A DNA stretch of 64,000 bases from assembly GCA_041399205.1 (NCBI GenBank), contig JAWKTK010000024.1, positions 76,115-140,114 of the forward strand, in the 5' to 3' direction. The position numbers and the translations under genes were made by a program. The notes under the pieces are model-generated. The model was given only the letters and a program-made list of their open reading frames with translations, was not told the DNA's origin and did not search any database. Source of the stretch: JAGQOZ01 sp041399205. GTDB taxonomy: Bacteria; Planctomycetota; Planctomycetia; Pirellulales; Pirellulaceae. How positions within the stretch are numbered: position 1 is the stretch's first letter; each line of letters opens with the position of its first letter. Below are positions 38,931 to 48,634 of the stretch, one piece after another.

Positions 38931-40507
38931 ATGGCCCACAATTTACGGTCCGGTGTGCGGAATGCCTCATCTCATTCGCCGGAGGCACGAGTCGCCACGT
39001 TTCCGCTTGACGACTGCATAGAAACGCATATATCGCAAGTCTATTTATCTGATCGATTCGCGTTCAAGCGAAAGAAGCCGGTTCAGTTTGACTATCTGGA
39101 TTTTCGGACGCCCCAGCAACGGAAAGCCGCATGCGAAGCGGAAGTCCACTTGAACCGACGGTTGGCTCCACACGTTTACTTAGGTGTTTGTCCGTGTTGG
39201 GTAGATGGCAACCAACTGCATGTGGCGGACGCCACGGATGCCCGGTTGTTTCCAGCGGACATTGCGCAGCGGTCCGATTTGGATTGGTGTGTAAAGATGC
39301 GAAAACTGCCGCAGGAAAAATCACTTCAGTATTTGATTTCGTCCGGATTGATCACCTCGGACCAGATGCGAAGGTTAGCCAACGTCTTGGTGGAGTTTTA
39401 CACGTCGTTGCCGCCAGAAACTCTGAAAACCGAAGACTATGTTGCGCGATTCGCTCAGCATGTTCAAAGCAATATTCGCGAACTGGATCAATACACGATC
39501 AATCATGCGTTGGACCAGTACTTGTGGAGCCGCGTTCGTTCTGCGCAGCAACGGTTCTTGCAGCTGGAGTCACATCGTTTGGAAAGCCGAGTGATTGATG
39601 GGCGAATTGTCAACGGGCACGGAGATTTGCGACCGGAGCATATCTACTTTATGCCGCATCCAGTGGTGATTGATTGCATCGAGTTTAATTCTGAATATCG
39701 TACGATCGACGTCAGGATGAATTGAGCTTTCTGGCCATGGAATGCGATCGACTTGGCTTGCCAGACTTAGTGAATCCGGTTTTGGAAGCATGCTGCACCG
39801 CAACGCATGACCAGATTCAGCCTCGGCTGTATTGGTTTTACCGTATTTACCGAGCGTGTGTGCGAGCGAAGGTGGCCATTCGTGCATCGAGGGGTGACCA
39901 CGCAAATCCGGAGGTCTTGACCTATTTGAAACTCGCTGCCAGTTATGCAAGTCGTCTCTATCGACCGTTGTTGATTGTCGTCAGTGGACCTAGTGGATCT
40001 GGCAAGACATCCATTGCTCATACGCTGGCAAATCAGTTGGGCCTGATTCGACTTTCCACGGATGACATTCGACGAACGCATCCCCAGATTCCGCCAGCAG
40101 GAAGATACCATCCAACCGGTCGTCAAAGAATCTATGACGCCATGTTCCAGCAAGCTCGTGAATTCGCAGGGCGGCAAGTGTCCGTCGTATTGGACGGTAC
40201 GTTTGGCCAGCAGCAATGGCGAGATGCCTCGCGCGCTCTAGCAGCCGAGTTTCAGGCCGACTTCTTGTTCATTCACTGCGATTGTCCATTGCGAATTCGC
40301 CAGAAACGAGTCGAACTACGGCAATCCGCCCAATCCGATTCATCCGAGATATCCGCAAACTTGTTAGAAAAGCAGCAAGCGGAATTCGCACCGCTACCAA
40401 ACGACTTTCCTAGCGTTCGGCTTGACACCAGCGAACCAATCCACGTTTGCGTCCATGCAATCTACCGCCAACTGGGCCACAGTCGGCCGGCACAATCTGC
40501 ATCCTAA
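38931..40507 (+). CDS. Bifunctional APH-like / P-loop kinase protein, one frameshift
   Basis: The N-terminal 260 residues resemble aminoglycoside phosphotransferase-like kinases: VNGHGDLRPEHIYF is the catalytic loop and VIDCIEFN the metal-binding region. The frame stops at 39723, but one base shift at about 39713-39720 joins IDV to QDELSFLAMECDRLG. The second half carries a P-loop (SGPSGSGKTSIAHTLANQLG) like COG0645 kinases. Together about 525 residues, the known two-domain family with this order. Substrate not known. ATG 38931 follows AGGAACAGAA. The break is likely an assembly error. Confidence 0.85.
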
Positions 40508-40554
40508 GCTACCTTTTCTGTGAACGAATATCATTCACGCGAGGAGCAGTTTGC

Positions 40555-41388
40555 ATGGTTCGAGGTGTCGTTATTGTAGTTGCGAGTTTGGTTGTGGTAG
40601 GCGCGGCCTGGTTTTTCTTGGCGTCAGACGTCTCCGTTCCCGACGAAGTCACTCGTTTTGTTTCGCTCAGCAAATCCGGGAAGATTGCTGACCAAGCTGC
40701 GTCACTCCAACCGCCTCCTACGCCGGAAGAACTCTTGAAGCAAATGGCCGAAGCAGAAAAAACGCTGGCCGATACATACGATCGAGCGTCCGAATTGACG
40801 CCGGATGCCATTGTGCAGTTGGCGACCGAGAATGTAAGCGCCGTCGCCGAATCGTACCAACAACTCGGACGCTGTGCAGAAGTTCCGCTGCCCATGGAGC
40901 AAGAAGCCCAGGTGATTAGCATGCGTTGTCAGTATCTGGCTTCCAAGTTGATTCCTCAGTATGCGTCCAACTTGAACGATCAGGCGGAACAAATTATCGC
41001 CATTCGCCCTGGCACAGATCATGCCGCCATGGCCACTATGCTGATGTACTGTGGCAAATACGAAATGGACTCGCCCTTGCCTTATGAAGCGCGAGTTGAA
41101 TTTGACGAACAAGTTCAGCAATTTGAAGATTCTCGCCACGGGGTTTGGATGGCATCCTTTGTGGCGCAGGAACTCTGGAATCACGGCCAGACGAATTCGG
41201 CCAAGCAAGTTTTGGAACATAGTATCGAATTGTTCAAGAACGACCGGAATCGGATTCGCTTGGTGAACCAGCTAATCGACCAAGGGCATCGGCCGCCTCC
41301 CCAGCCCAAAGTCAGCGCCGAAATGTACGCCAGAATGTTAAAAGCGTGCGAAGCGGTCCAGAATTCCAAGAAGACTCAGTTCCGCTGA
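40555..41388 (+). CDS. Membrane-anchored alpha-helical protein, unknown function
   Basis: 277 residues. ATG 40555 is preceded by GAGGAGCAG, which decides it over an upstream in-frame start. An N-terminal span (GVVIVVASLVVVGAAWFFLA) anchors an all-helical region, with TPR-like helices (MATMLMYCGKYEMDSPLPYE, SFVAQELWNHGQTNSAKQV) but no clear consensus. No catalytic motif. It follows the kinase protein by 47 bases, on the same strand. Confidence 0.8.
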   Translation: MVRGVVIVVASLVVVGAAWFFLASDVSVPDEVTRFVSLSKSGKIADQAASLQPPPTPEELLKQMAEAEKTLADTYDRASELTPDAIVQLATENVSAVAESYQQLGRCAEVPLPMEQEAQVISMRCQYLASKLIPQYASNLNDQAEQIIAIRPGTDHAAMATMLMYCGKYEMDSPLPYEARVEFDEQVQQFEDSRHGVWMASFVAQELWNHGQTNSAKQVLEHSIELFKNDRNRIRLVNQLIDQGHRPPPQPKVSAEMYARMLKACEAVQNSKKTQFR

Positions 41389-41489
41389 AAGCCTCGTCGA
41401 CGTTAGTCTTCGGTCGAAGACGCTTGTATTCAGAACAAACTACCGTGGGCACGCTGCCAACGAATACCAAACTATTCCAACTAGCGTGG

Positions 41490-41610
41490 AGCTCGCCGGG
41501 CAAACCCAAGTCACTAATTTTCAAACCAAGCTCGCCGGGCAAACCCAAGGGTCACTAATCTTTCGAACCAAGCTCGCCGGGCAAACCAAAGTCACTAATC
41601 TTTCGAACCA
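41490..41610 (+). repeat. Three tandem copies of a ~40-bp unit
   Basis: Units are 41490-41528 (39 bp), 41529-41570 (42 bp) and 41571-41610 (40 bp). Each starts AGCTCGCCGGGCAAACC and contains CACTAAT then TTTC(G)AACCA. A partial fourth start (AGC) follows. No spacers vary between copies in a CRISPR-like way; the units are directly adjacent and differ by small indels. Confidence 0.85.
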
Positions 41611-41680
41611 AGCGGGATGGTCGGGGCCGTAGGATATTTCTCGCCAAGCCAGACGCTCAGCTTCGACTTGCCTTGCCTCC

Positions 41681-41765
41681 GCCCAGCGAGCGAAACATCT
41701 TTGCCGGTGTGCGTCAGCCACCGGTCGTCGCACCTTTGCCCTGTTCAGCCCAGCGGGCGACACAT
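41681..41765 (+). repeat. Imperfect 18-bp direct repeat pair
   Basis: GCCCAGCGAGCGAAACAT at 41681-41698 and GCCCAGCGGGCGACACAT at 41748-41765 differ at two positions. They lie after the tandem array. The second word resembles dispersed planctomycete repeats of the 'GGCGACACAT' type; the family is recalled, not searched. Confidence 0.6.
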
Positions 41766-41976
41766 GCGGATTCACGTTCAAAGTCACAATCGGCTCGAAT
41801 CCCGCGACGAGCGTGTCAGGCAATTTGAAAAAAACGCGAAGGTCCAAACGCATGCTTCGCGACTTGAACGTATTGCTGCAAAAACAAACCACCCGTCGCC
41901 GATTCGCAGTGCACCAACTATCATAATAGACTTCTAGCTCTCGCGATTCATTTCGTCCCACCCGAGAAATATTCCT

Positions 41977-44900
41977 ATGCCTGCACCTTCCCGCCGAATG
42001 ATTGCTTTATGCTTCCTGACCTTTGCTGGTTTTGGTTCCATCCCCATCGTCGCTCAAGACATTCCTGAACCTCAACAACCGACGATTGCTGCGGCATCCG
42101 ATGAAGGCTTGCAGGCGTTGGATTCGTTTCGTCTAAACGATGATCTTTCGGCCAGTTTGTTTGCCGCCGAACCATTGCTTGCCAATCCGGTGGCGATTTA
42201 TGTCGACCACCAAGGCCGAGTGTTTGTGTGCGAAACGTTTCGCCAAGGAAACGCGGTCGTAGACAATCGAAGTTTCAACGACACATGGGTCGACGCCGAT
42301 TTGGCCGCACAAACCGTAGAAGATCGCCGCCAATTCTTCACCGAACAATTGGGCACGAAGCTGGCATCCTACATGGAACAGGATGATCGGATTCGTTTGC
42401 TGATCGACTCGGATCACGACGGCCGCGCAGACGAATCACACGTTTTTTCCGATCACTACAACGATACCGTCGACGGAACAGGCGCCGGCATCTTGGAGCA
42501 CAATGGGAATGTCTATTACACCTGCATTCCGGATTTGTATCTGCTGCAAGATCCAGACGGCGACCATCAAGCGGAAGTGCGAAAGTCGTTACATACCGGT
42601 TATGGAGTCCGAGTTGCTTTTCGAGGACATGATTCGCACGGGCTGGTCATCGGCCCAGACGGTCGATTGTATTTCAGTATTGGGGATCGAGGTGCGAATG
42701 TGACAACCGATCAAGGTCAGTTGATCAACGTGGAATCGGGGTCGGTGTTTCGATGCGAATTGGATGGTTCGAATCTGGAAATCTTTGCCACGGGCTTGCG
42801 AAATCCCCAAGAACTGGCGTTTGACGACTTTGGAAATCTGTTCACCGGCGACAACAACTCCGACAGTGGCGATAAAGCTCGTTGGGTCTATGTTGTCCAA
42901 GGCAGTGACAGTGGTTGGCGGATGGCGTATCAATATTTAGCGGATCGAGGCCCGTTTAATCGTGAAAAAATCTGGGAACCATTGCACGATCAACAGCCCG
43001 CTCATATTGTGCCGCCGATTGCCAACTTTGCGGACGGTCCGTCCGGCTTGGATTACTACCCCGGCACTGGCTTTGGCGAATCTTATCGAGGCCGCTTCTT
43101 CCTGGTCGATTTCCGCGGAACAGCGAACCAAAGCGGCATTCGATCGTTTCGTAACGAAGCAGACGGTGCATTTTTTAAACTCGTGGACGCCGACCAACCG
43201 ATTTGGAATATCTTGGCCACCGACTTTCAATTCGGGCCGGACGGTGCCATTTATATTTCAGACTGGGTGAACGGTTGGGAAGGAGAAGGCAAAGGCCGCA
43301 TCTATCGCTTTCAATCCCAAAAACACTTTAACGATCCCATTGTCGCGGAAGTGCAAAAAATCTTGGCCAGCGACGTTACATCTACTCCCGCTGACAAACT
43401 GTTGTCACTGTTGGGCCATGCAGATCGTCGAGTTCGACAGATGGCGCAGTTGGAACTGGCCGATCGCCAAGAAACCGAGGCTTTGTCACAGATTGCCAGC
43501 GAAGCCGATTCCTTACTGGCCAAATTACACGCCACTTGGGCCTTAGGCCAAATCGCTCGATTGCATCCCCAGCAGCAAGCCGCTATTCGATCACTGTTGT
43601 TAAAACAAGCCAATCATGCCGAAGTGGAACTGCGATCTCATTCGCTGCAAATCCTCAGCGAACTGGGCGGCGACGGCGTGTCGGCAGCGCTGCTGAACGG
43701 ACTGCGCGACGAGAACGCTCGAGTACGTTCGTTCGCGCTAATGGGCCTGTACCGACAGCCCATTCCAGACGCAGTCCAGCCGATTGTGAAACTGATTGCC
43801 GCCGACAAATTGACCGATCCGATTCTGCGGCACGGTTACGCCATGGCGCTCAGCGTTTGTGCGTCGGACCGCGACTTGGAGACATTGGCAGAAAACCAGA
43901 ATGCAAACGTCCAACTGGTGGCGGTGATTGCCTTGCGGCGACAAGCTTCGCCCTTGGTTGCCACGTTCTTAAATTCGTCGGATGAACGCGTCGTGCTGGA
44001 GGCGGCTCGTGCGATTCATGACGTTCCTATCCGAGATGCCTTTGCGTCGTTGGCCGAGCTGACAGAACGTGGTTCGAACAACGATGCGCTGATGCGCCGC
44101 GTGTTGAACGCTCATTTTCATTTGGGCACCGAAGCCAACGCCATCCAGTTGGCTCGCTACGCCGCAAACTCGGAAGCACCCGAATCACTACGGCGTGAAG
44201 CTATCGCCATGTTGGCGCAGTGGGATCAAACCGTGGGCCGGGATCGAGTGCTTGGCATGTGGCGACCTCGTGAAGCACAGCCAGTCACGGCCGTGGTAAC
44301 AGCACTCGGCTCGGTTATTACGCAATTCGCCCACGACGACACTCCACTGGGCTTAGACGTCGGTCGTTTGGCCAGCCGTCTGAAAATTCGCGAAGGCGCG
44401 CCCGTATTGAAGAACGTGCTGAAGTCAGAAAAGGCGAACGATTCACTGAAGGCGGAAGCGTTAGTCGCCTTGGTCGATGCATTAGGAACCGGCGCGGCGA
44501 ATGAAGTGGAAGCAGCACTGTCGTCCGATTCGAAATTAGAAGCGGCTGCTTTACGAGTGGTTCCGGAAGCGTTACCCGAAAAAGCTCGGACCATTCTGAG
44601 CGAATTCGTCAGCGAAGGGACGATCCCCGAACGACAAGCCGCCATCCCTTCGTTGGTTCGCATCCAAGCTGCCGACATATTAATGCCAGCGTTTCAACAA
44701 TGGCTGTCCGGAACCCTACCGGCCGAATTGCAGTTAGAAATTCGCGAAGCCGCCGAAGCGTTGGCCGCCGATCCGAGCGTGGAGGCGATTTTGGCGCAAG
44801 TGAACGCCAAACGAAATTCCGATGATCCACTGGACATGTATGCCGAAGCATTGGCCGGAGGCGATGCGAACCGAGGCCGTACGCTGTTTATGGAACGCGT

Positions 44901-45318
44901 AGCATTGTCCTGCGTGCGGTGCCATAAAGTGGGTGATCAAGGAGGCGAAGTTGGTCCCGAATTGACTCGAATTGCCACCGACAAGAATCGCCAGTATTTG
45001 CTGGAGGCGATTGTGGCACCCAACAAGTCGATTGCCAAAGGTTTTGAATCGATTCGCATTTTTGACGACAAGGGTCGATCGTTCACGGGTGTTTTGCGAG
45101 CGGAAACGGACGAAGCATTGACACTGATCGATGCCGACGGCAAGGTGATGACGATTCGAAAAGAGACCATCGAAGAACGCCTGCCAGGGCAATCGGCCAT
45201 GCCAACCGATTTAGTGCAGAAACTCACTAAGGCAGAACTTCGTGACTTAGTAGAATACTTGTCCAGCCTGAATGGACGCCGTCGTCCAGGACGGGCGAGA
45301 CCAGATGGACCGCTGTAA
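41977..45318 (+). CDS. PVC-type dehydrogenase/HEAT-repeat/CxxCH cytochrome protein
   Basis: 1,113 residues, intact. A signal peptide (MIALCFLTFAGFGSIPIVAQ) is followed by a beta-propeller dehydrogenase-like domain (NPVAIYVDHQGRVFVCETFR, GLRNPQELAFDDFGNLFTGD, FGPDGAIYISDWVNGW) to about residue 450. HEAT-like helical repeats span about 470-950, then a c-type cytochrome domain with CVRCH (about 973) and a closing beta block (LRAETDEALTLIDADG). This order is a planctomycete/Verrucomicrobia hallmark. The substrate is unknown, likely a periplasmic sugar or alcohol. The paralogue at 11.1-14.2 kb is broken. Confidence 0.92.
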   Translation: MPAPSRRMIALCFLTFAGFGSIPIVAQDIPEPQQPTIAAASDEGLQALDSFRLNDDLSASLFAAEPLLANPVAIYVDHQGRVFVCETFRQGNAVVDNRSFNDTWVDADLAAQTVEDRRQFFTEQLGTKLASYMEQDDRIRLLIDSDHDGRADESHVFSDHYNDTVDGTGAGILEHNGNVYYTCIPDLYLLQDPDGDHQAEVRKSLHTGYGVRVAFRGHDSHGLVIGPDGRLYFSIGDRGANVTTDQGQLINVESGSVFRCELDGSNLEIFATGLRNPQELAFDDFGNLFTGDNNSDSGDKARWVYVVQGSDSGWRMAYQYLADRGPFNREKIWEPLHDQQPAHIVPPIANFADGPSGLDYYPGTGFGESYRGRFFLVDFRGTANQSGIRSFRNEADGAFFKLVDADQPIWNILATDFQFGPDGAIYISDWVNGWEGEGKGRIYRFQSQKHFNDPIVAEVQKILASDVTSTPADKLLSLLGHADRRVRQMAQLELADRQETEALSQIASEADSLLAKLHATWALGQIARLHPQQQAAIRSLLLKQANHAEVELRSHSLQILSELGGDGVSAALLNGLRDENARVRSFALMGLYRQPIPDAVQPIVKLIAADKLTDPILRHGYAMALSVCASDRDLETLAENQNANVQLVAVIALRRQASPLVATFLNSSDERVVLEAARAIHDVPIRDAFASLAELTERGSNNDALMRRVLNAHFHLGTEANAIQLARYAANSEAPESLRREAIAMLAQWDQTVGRDRVLGMWRPREAQPVTAVVTALGSVITQFAHDDTPLGLDVGRLASRLKIREGAPVLKNVLKSEKANDSLKAEALVALVDALGTGAANEVEAALSSDSKLEAAALRVVPEALPEKARTILSEFVSEGTIPERQAAIPSLVRIQAADILMPAFQQWLSGTLPAELQLEIREAAEALAADPSVEAILAQVNAKRNSDDPLDMYAEALAGGDANRGRTLFMERVALSCVRCHKVGDQGGEVGPELTRIATDKNRQYLLEAIVAPNKSIAKGFESIRIFDDKGRSFTGVLRAETDEALTLIDADGKVMTIRKETIEERLPGQSAMPTDLVQKLTKAELRDLVEYLSSLNGRRRPGRARPDGPL

Positions 45319-45332
45319 CCGGAAATCGGTGG

Positions 45333-46616
45333 CTAACCACCACCCGACATGAACCGCTGGTGCTGTTCAATCAAGATACGGTAAGCGACCGAAGTCAGCC
45401 GCAAGGCGTCGTGAAAGGCGTGGTGCTCATTTTGTTGCCTGGCTTCTTTCAAGCATTCCAACACACGCTGCACTTCACTGTTGGTAGACCGTCCTGCGTC
45501 AGGTGAAATCAATTCTTCGACAGCCGAAATAATGCGGCCGATACTGGTCGTGTTGACGGGGCAAGATTCCTGAACATAGGGCCCTTTGCCCAGTCGTCGC
45601 CCACCGGCCAACAATTCGCCCGGCGTTCCGGCGTGAAGATACAGATAGCTGCCAATCCCAGTTGCCGTGGCCAGTAGTGCACAGATCACGGCCGCAATAG
45701 GTTGGCTGACGGCAAATAAACCAACGGCCAAGACGGCCAGAATACCCGCCGCTACCCAAATCCAAACAGGTACTGTCCGCATGGTTTCCAAGCTGGAATC
45801 GACCACCAGCGGCGGCGCCGTTTTGGATTCACACTGAAACGATCCTGGTTCGGCTTGCACAATGATGACCGTGGTGTTGTCCGGACCTCCGCGAACATTA
45901 GCCATGTTGACAAAATACTTGGCGGCTTCGTCTGGTGGTAACGCACCTAAGACGGTGCCGATGTCTTCGTCCTCGATGCGAGCCATCAGGCCATCGCTGC
46001 AAATCAGATATTGGTCACCTGGTTCGATCAGAAACGGACCTTCCAAATCAACTTGAACTGAAGGGTTTGGTCCCAAGGAACGAGTGATCACGTTACGAGG
46101 AATTCCCGATTCTGCACCGGTGGATTTAATCTGCCCGGCCGCTCGCATTTCCCAGACCAGACTGTGGTCAAACGTCAACTGATGCAGGACACCTTTTCGC
46201 AAACGATACACACGGCTATCGCCGACATGGGCCACCAACGCTCCTTGGGGCAAAATCAACAGACAGCTGAGCGTCGTCCCCATGTTGTGAAATTCAGTGT
46301 TCGCTTGACCTCGGCGGTGAATTTCCGAATTTGTCTCTTCCACCGCTTTCAGGATGGCTTCTGGTGGCGACAGCGAACGATATTTGTAGTAGTTATGCGC
46401 CACTCCTTCGACGGCTAGTTTGCTAGCTAATTCGCCAGCAGCATGCGCGCCCATGCCATCGGCAACCGCAAACAAATGCCCTCGATTCTGCCACGTTTCG
46501 CGATCTTCTGCCGGCAAGACGACGTACGAATCTTGGTTGTTCAGTCTTCGCATACCTACGTGCGATTCGGCGGCAATCGTAAGCGAATCGTCCCAGGTTT
46601 GTGTTTGGCGAGACAT
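45333..46616 (-). CDS. PP2C-family phosphatase with membrane spans
   Basis: 427 residues. The PP2C core is at about 10-245 (AVADGMGAHAAGELAS, GDSRVYRL, ICSDGLMARIED, GGPDNTTVIIV). Two to three hydrophobic spans at about 275-330 (VPVWIWVAAGILAVLAVGLF, AAVICALLATATGIGSYLYL) tether it to the membrane, and a helical tail of about 90 residues follows. A second PP2C of the window, unlike the soluble one at 37012. It runs convergently with the dehydrogenase gene (15 bases apart). Confidence 0.92.
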   Translation of the reverse strand: MSRQTQTWDDSLTIAAESHVGMRRLNNQDSYVVLPAEDRETWQNRGHLFAVADGMGAHAAGELASKLAVEGVAHNYYKYRSLSPPEAILKAVEETNSEIHRRGQANTEFHNMGTTLSCLLILPQGALVAHVGDSRVYRLRKGVLHQLTFDHSLVWEMRAAGQIKSTGAESGIPRNVITRSLGPNPSVQVDLEGPFLIEPGDQYLICSDGLMARIEDEDIGTVLGALPPDEAAKYFVNMANVRGGPDNTTVIIVQAEPGSFQCESKTAPPLVVDSSLETMRTVPVWIWVAAGILAVLAVGLFAVSQPIAAVICALLATATGIGSYLYLHAGTPGELLAGGRRLGKGPYVQESCPVNTTSIGRIISAVEELISPDAGRSTNSEVQRVLECLKEARQQNEHHAFHDALRLTSVAYRILIEQHQRFMSGGG

Positions 46617-46859
46617 GAAGCGTCAATCGAAATAAAGGAATGGTCCGAAAGTGCTGACTGATAGCACACCATGGCAAGTCGTTGATTGTGCAGTTTACAA
46701 GCGAATTGTGCAACGTGAAAGCCGCGTTCACGACCCCATGTTCCCACGAAAAGTCTCTAGACACTGCTGCGGCATCCGCATAGACTTCGCCTCGCAAAAG
46801 TTGTTTGGCAGACCGACTTGCAAGATTAGCTTTTTCCAATGTCGTCCTTCATCGCGTGA

Positions 46860-47360
46860 ATGCTTATGGTTTCGTTTCGAAACGGATTCCTGTTGCTGCT
46901 TCTAGTCCAAATTGGGCTGTTGCCTGGTTGCGTACGGCGTCGTATGACCATTCGTTCCAATCCGCCGGGTGCGCTTGTGTATGTAGACGACCAAAAAATC
47001 GGTGTCACGCCGGTTTCCACGTCATTCACGTATTATGGCACTCGGAAATTTCGGCTGATCCAAGACGGCTTTGAAACGCAAACCGCCATGCAGAAATTCT
47101 CGCCGCCCTGGTACCAAATTCCTGGCATCGACTTTGTCACGGAAAATCTAGTCCCTTATGAATTCCGGGACGAACGAGAAGTATCGTTCGACATGATTCC
47201 TCAACGAGTGGTTTCGAACGACGAATTACTCGGCCGAGCCAACGCGTTACGATCCGCCACGCAAGCCGGTTACACCGTTCCGCCCGTGCCGGCGAATGAC
47301 AACGTTCCGTCACTGCCCACCGATTCCCCCTACCCTGCTCCGTTCTATCCAGAGCGGTAA
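46860..47360 (+). CDS. PEGA-domain lipoprotein
   Basis: 166 residues. A lipoprotein signal (GFLLLLLVQIGLLPGC) with Cys about 24 precedes a PEGA-like fold (SNPPGALVYVDDQKIGVTPV, YYGTRKFRLIQDGFETQT). The C-terminus is Pro-rich. PEGA domains are extracytoplasmic and often sit on surface or S-layer proteins. Start at 46860, with the in-frame ATG at 46866 also possible. The gene stands alone between PP2C and a repeat. Confidence 0.8.
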   Translation: MLMVSFRNGFLLLLLVQIGLLPGCVRRRMTIRSNPPGALVYVDDQKIGVTPVSTSFTYYGTRKFRLIQDGFETQTAMQKFSPPWYQIPGIDFVTENLVPYEFRDEREVSFDMIPQRVVSNDELLGRANALRSATQAGYTVPPVPANDNVPSLPTDSPYPAPFYPER

Positions 47361-47726
47361 GGTTGCCCGAAACGTAAGTGAGGAATTTTCAACGTTTCCG
47401 CAGGTCCCTCGCTCACGCTTCTTGGAGTTGCATTCTTTCCTAGCCCGAAACGTAAGTGAGGCGAAAAACGGACACTCCGCCGACCCTCGCTCACGCGTCG
47501 GGCTAAGATATTTCGCGGAATATAAACGCGCAACTTCAAAACTGACGCTTCCGGCTAAGATTTGTCGCGAAAAAGGCAGAACTGCGCAACCTAAAAAAGA
47601 ACTCCCGTTTCGGGCGAGGAAATTCGGTCGAGAGCGACGCAAATTCGCCGCGAGTCAATAAGCGTGTTGGCAAATTGGTTTTGCGTACGTTGTTGTTGGG
47701 TAACGCCGACCGTGAGGCGATGTGCT
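47361..47726. other. Intergenic region with REP-like elements
   Basis: 366 bases between the PEGA lipoprotein gene and the HEAT protein gene, which converge here. It holds two REP-like inverted-repeat elements (see next entry) and otherwise AT/GC-mixed sequence with no gene. Terminators for both convergent genes are expected; no clear T-tailed hairpin was seen. Confidence 0.6.
47365..47505 (+). repeat. Two REP-like inverted-repeat elements
   Basis: Copy A (47365-47420) and copy B (47443-47505) both open with GCCCGAAACGTAAGTGAGG and close with CCCTCGCTCACGC, so each can fold GTAAGTGAGG against CCTCGCTCAC with a short loop. Copy B ends in GCGTCGGGCTA, which pairs with its own start (TAGCCCGA). 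Arms are GC-rich and imperfect. This type of element is recalled from planctomycete genomes but was not searched. Confidence 0.75.
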
Positions 47727-48575
47727 TTATGATGTGTTCGCTTTTCGCCACTTGGCACCACAATGAAAGCATTGCTTGGCCAAGAATGTACGTAGCTGTT
47801 GACCGCACTCGGGGCAATTGGCGGTCGGCTTTGGATTGAATTGGAAGCCAGGAAGTCTCTTTTCGACTAATTTGTGGACGCGTTTTACTAGTTCCGCGTT
47901 TGGATGAATGCAATATGCGTTTCTCAATACGTCCAGTGCTTCCGGGGTGCCAACATCCAACAACGCAGTAGCGGCAGCCTTCTGACAATAATATTCTAAA
48001 ATGGCCAACCCTGACTTGGCTGCGTCGAGAACTCGCGGATCATGCGGCGCAATCTTCATGATTGCGGTTAGTACTTCGCAATACGCTTGGGGCAAGCCAC
48101 CAAATTGATGCGAGTGTAGCGATTCGAACAGATCGTCGACGGCACCTATTGCCGACGGACCAATCTTACCCAATGCTTCGGCAGCAATTTGCGTGACATG
48201 TCGGTTTTTGTGTTTCAACGCTTCTCGCCAGAAATCAATCCCTAGCGATTCGGGATCAATCGCGGCCAATGCCATGTAGGCTTGTACGACGGCTTCAGAT
48301 GATCCGCGACCGACAGCACAGGCTTTCAAAACGGGCACGGCATCTTTTGCGGGTTTCCCAATCCTGGTCAAGACGAACAATGCAACGTTGTGGGCGGATT
48401 TTTGCGATTTATCCGAAAGGACTTCCACAAGAAACGGGACCGAATTCTTCGCTCCGCGTCCGATTCGTCCATCAAGAAAAGCCCGCATCGCGTTCGGCGG
48501 CTTCGCCTTTTTCCGAGCAATATCCTTAAACCACTCCTCGACGGTTCTGCCTGAGTACTTCTTTTCCTGTGCCAT
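47727..48575 (-). CDS. HEAT-repeat protein with C-terminal zinc ribbon
   Basis: 282 residues, start at 48573-48575 (the 48617 start lacks support). It consists of HEAT/PBS-lyase-like repeats (GAKNSVPFLVEVLSDKSQ, VTQIAAEALGKIGPSAIGAV). The last 30 residues carry CPECGQQLRTFLAKQCFHCG, a four-cysteine zinc ribbon. No catalytic motif. It follows the Mla-type genes by 59 bases on the same strand and may be cotranscribed. Confidence 0.85.
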   Translation of the reverse strand: MAQEKKYSGRTVEEWFKDIARKKAKPPNAMRAFLDGRIGRGAKNSVPFLVEVLSDKSQKSAHNVALFVLTRIGKPAKDAVPVLKACAVGRGSSEAVVQAYMALAAIDPESLGIDFWREALKHKNRHVTQIAAEALGKIGPSAIGAVDDLFESLHSHQFGGLPQAYCEVLTAIMKIAPHDPRVLDAAKSGLAILEYYCQKAAATALLDVGTPEALDVLRNAYCIHPNAELVKRVHKLVEKRLPGFQFNPKPTANCPECGQQLRTFLAKQCFHCGAKWRKANTS

Positions 48576-48634
48576 AGTGCTCTCGCTCGACTGGGTGACG
48601 CTGCGAACAGCCCTCATGGTATCGAGAAAGAAAC

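Larger units (their letters stand above)
41389..41976. other. Repeat-rich intergenic region
   Basis: 588 bases between a helical protein and the intact PVC-type dehydrogenase. It holds three tandem copies of a 39-42 base unit and a pair of related 18-base words (listed separately). A 147-codon minus frame (41521-41961) overlaps these repeats and has no recognisable domain. The last 100 bases should hold the promoter of the dehydrogenase gene. Confidence 0.6.

Noticed and set aside
41490..41610. Possible CRISPR array
   Set aside because: Only three directly adjacent units with no unique spacers and no cas genes; a simple tandem repeat.
41521..41961. 147-codon minus-strand frame
   Set aside because: It is built on tandem repeats and has no domain; open frame arises from repeat composition.
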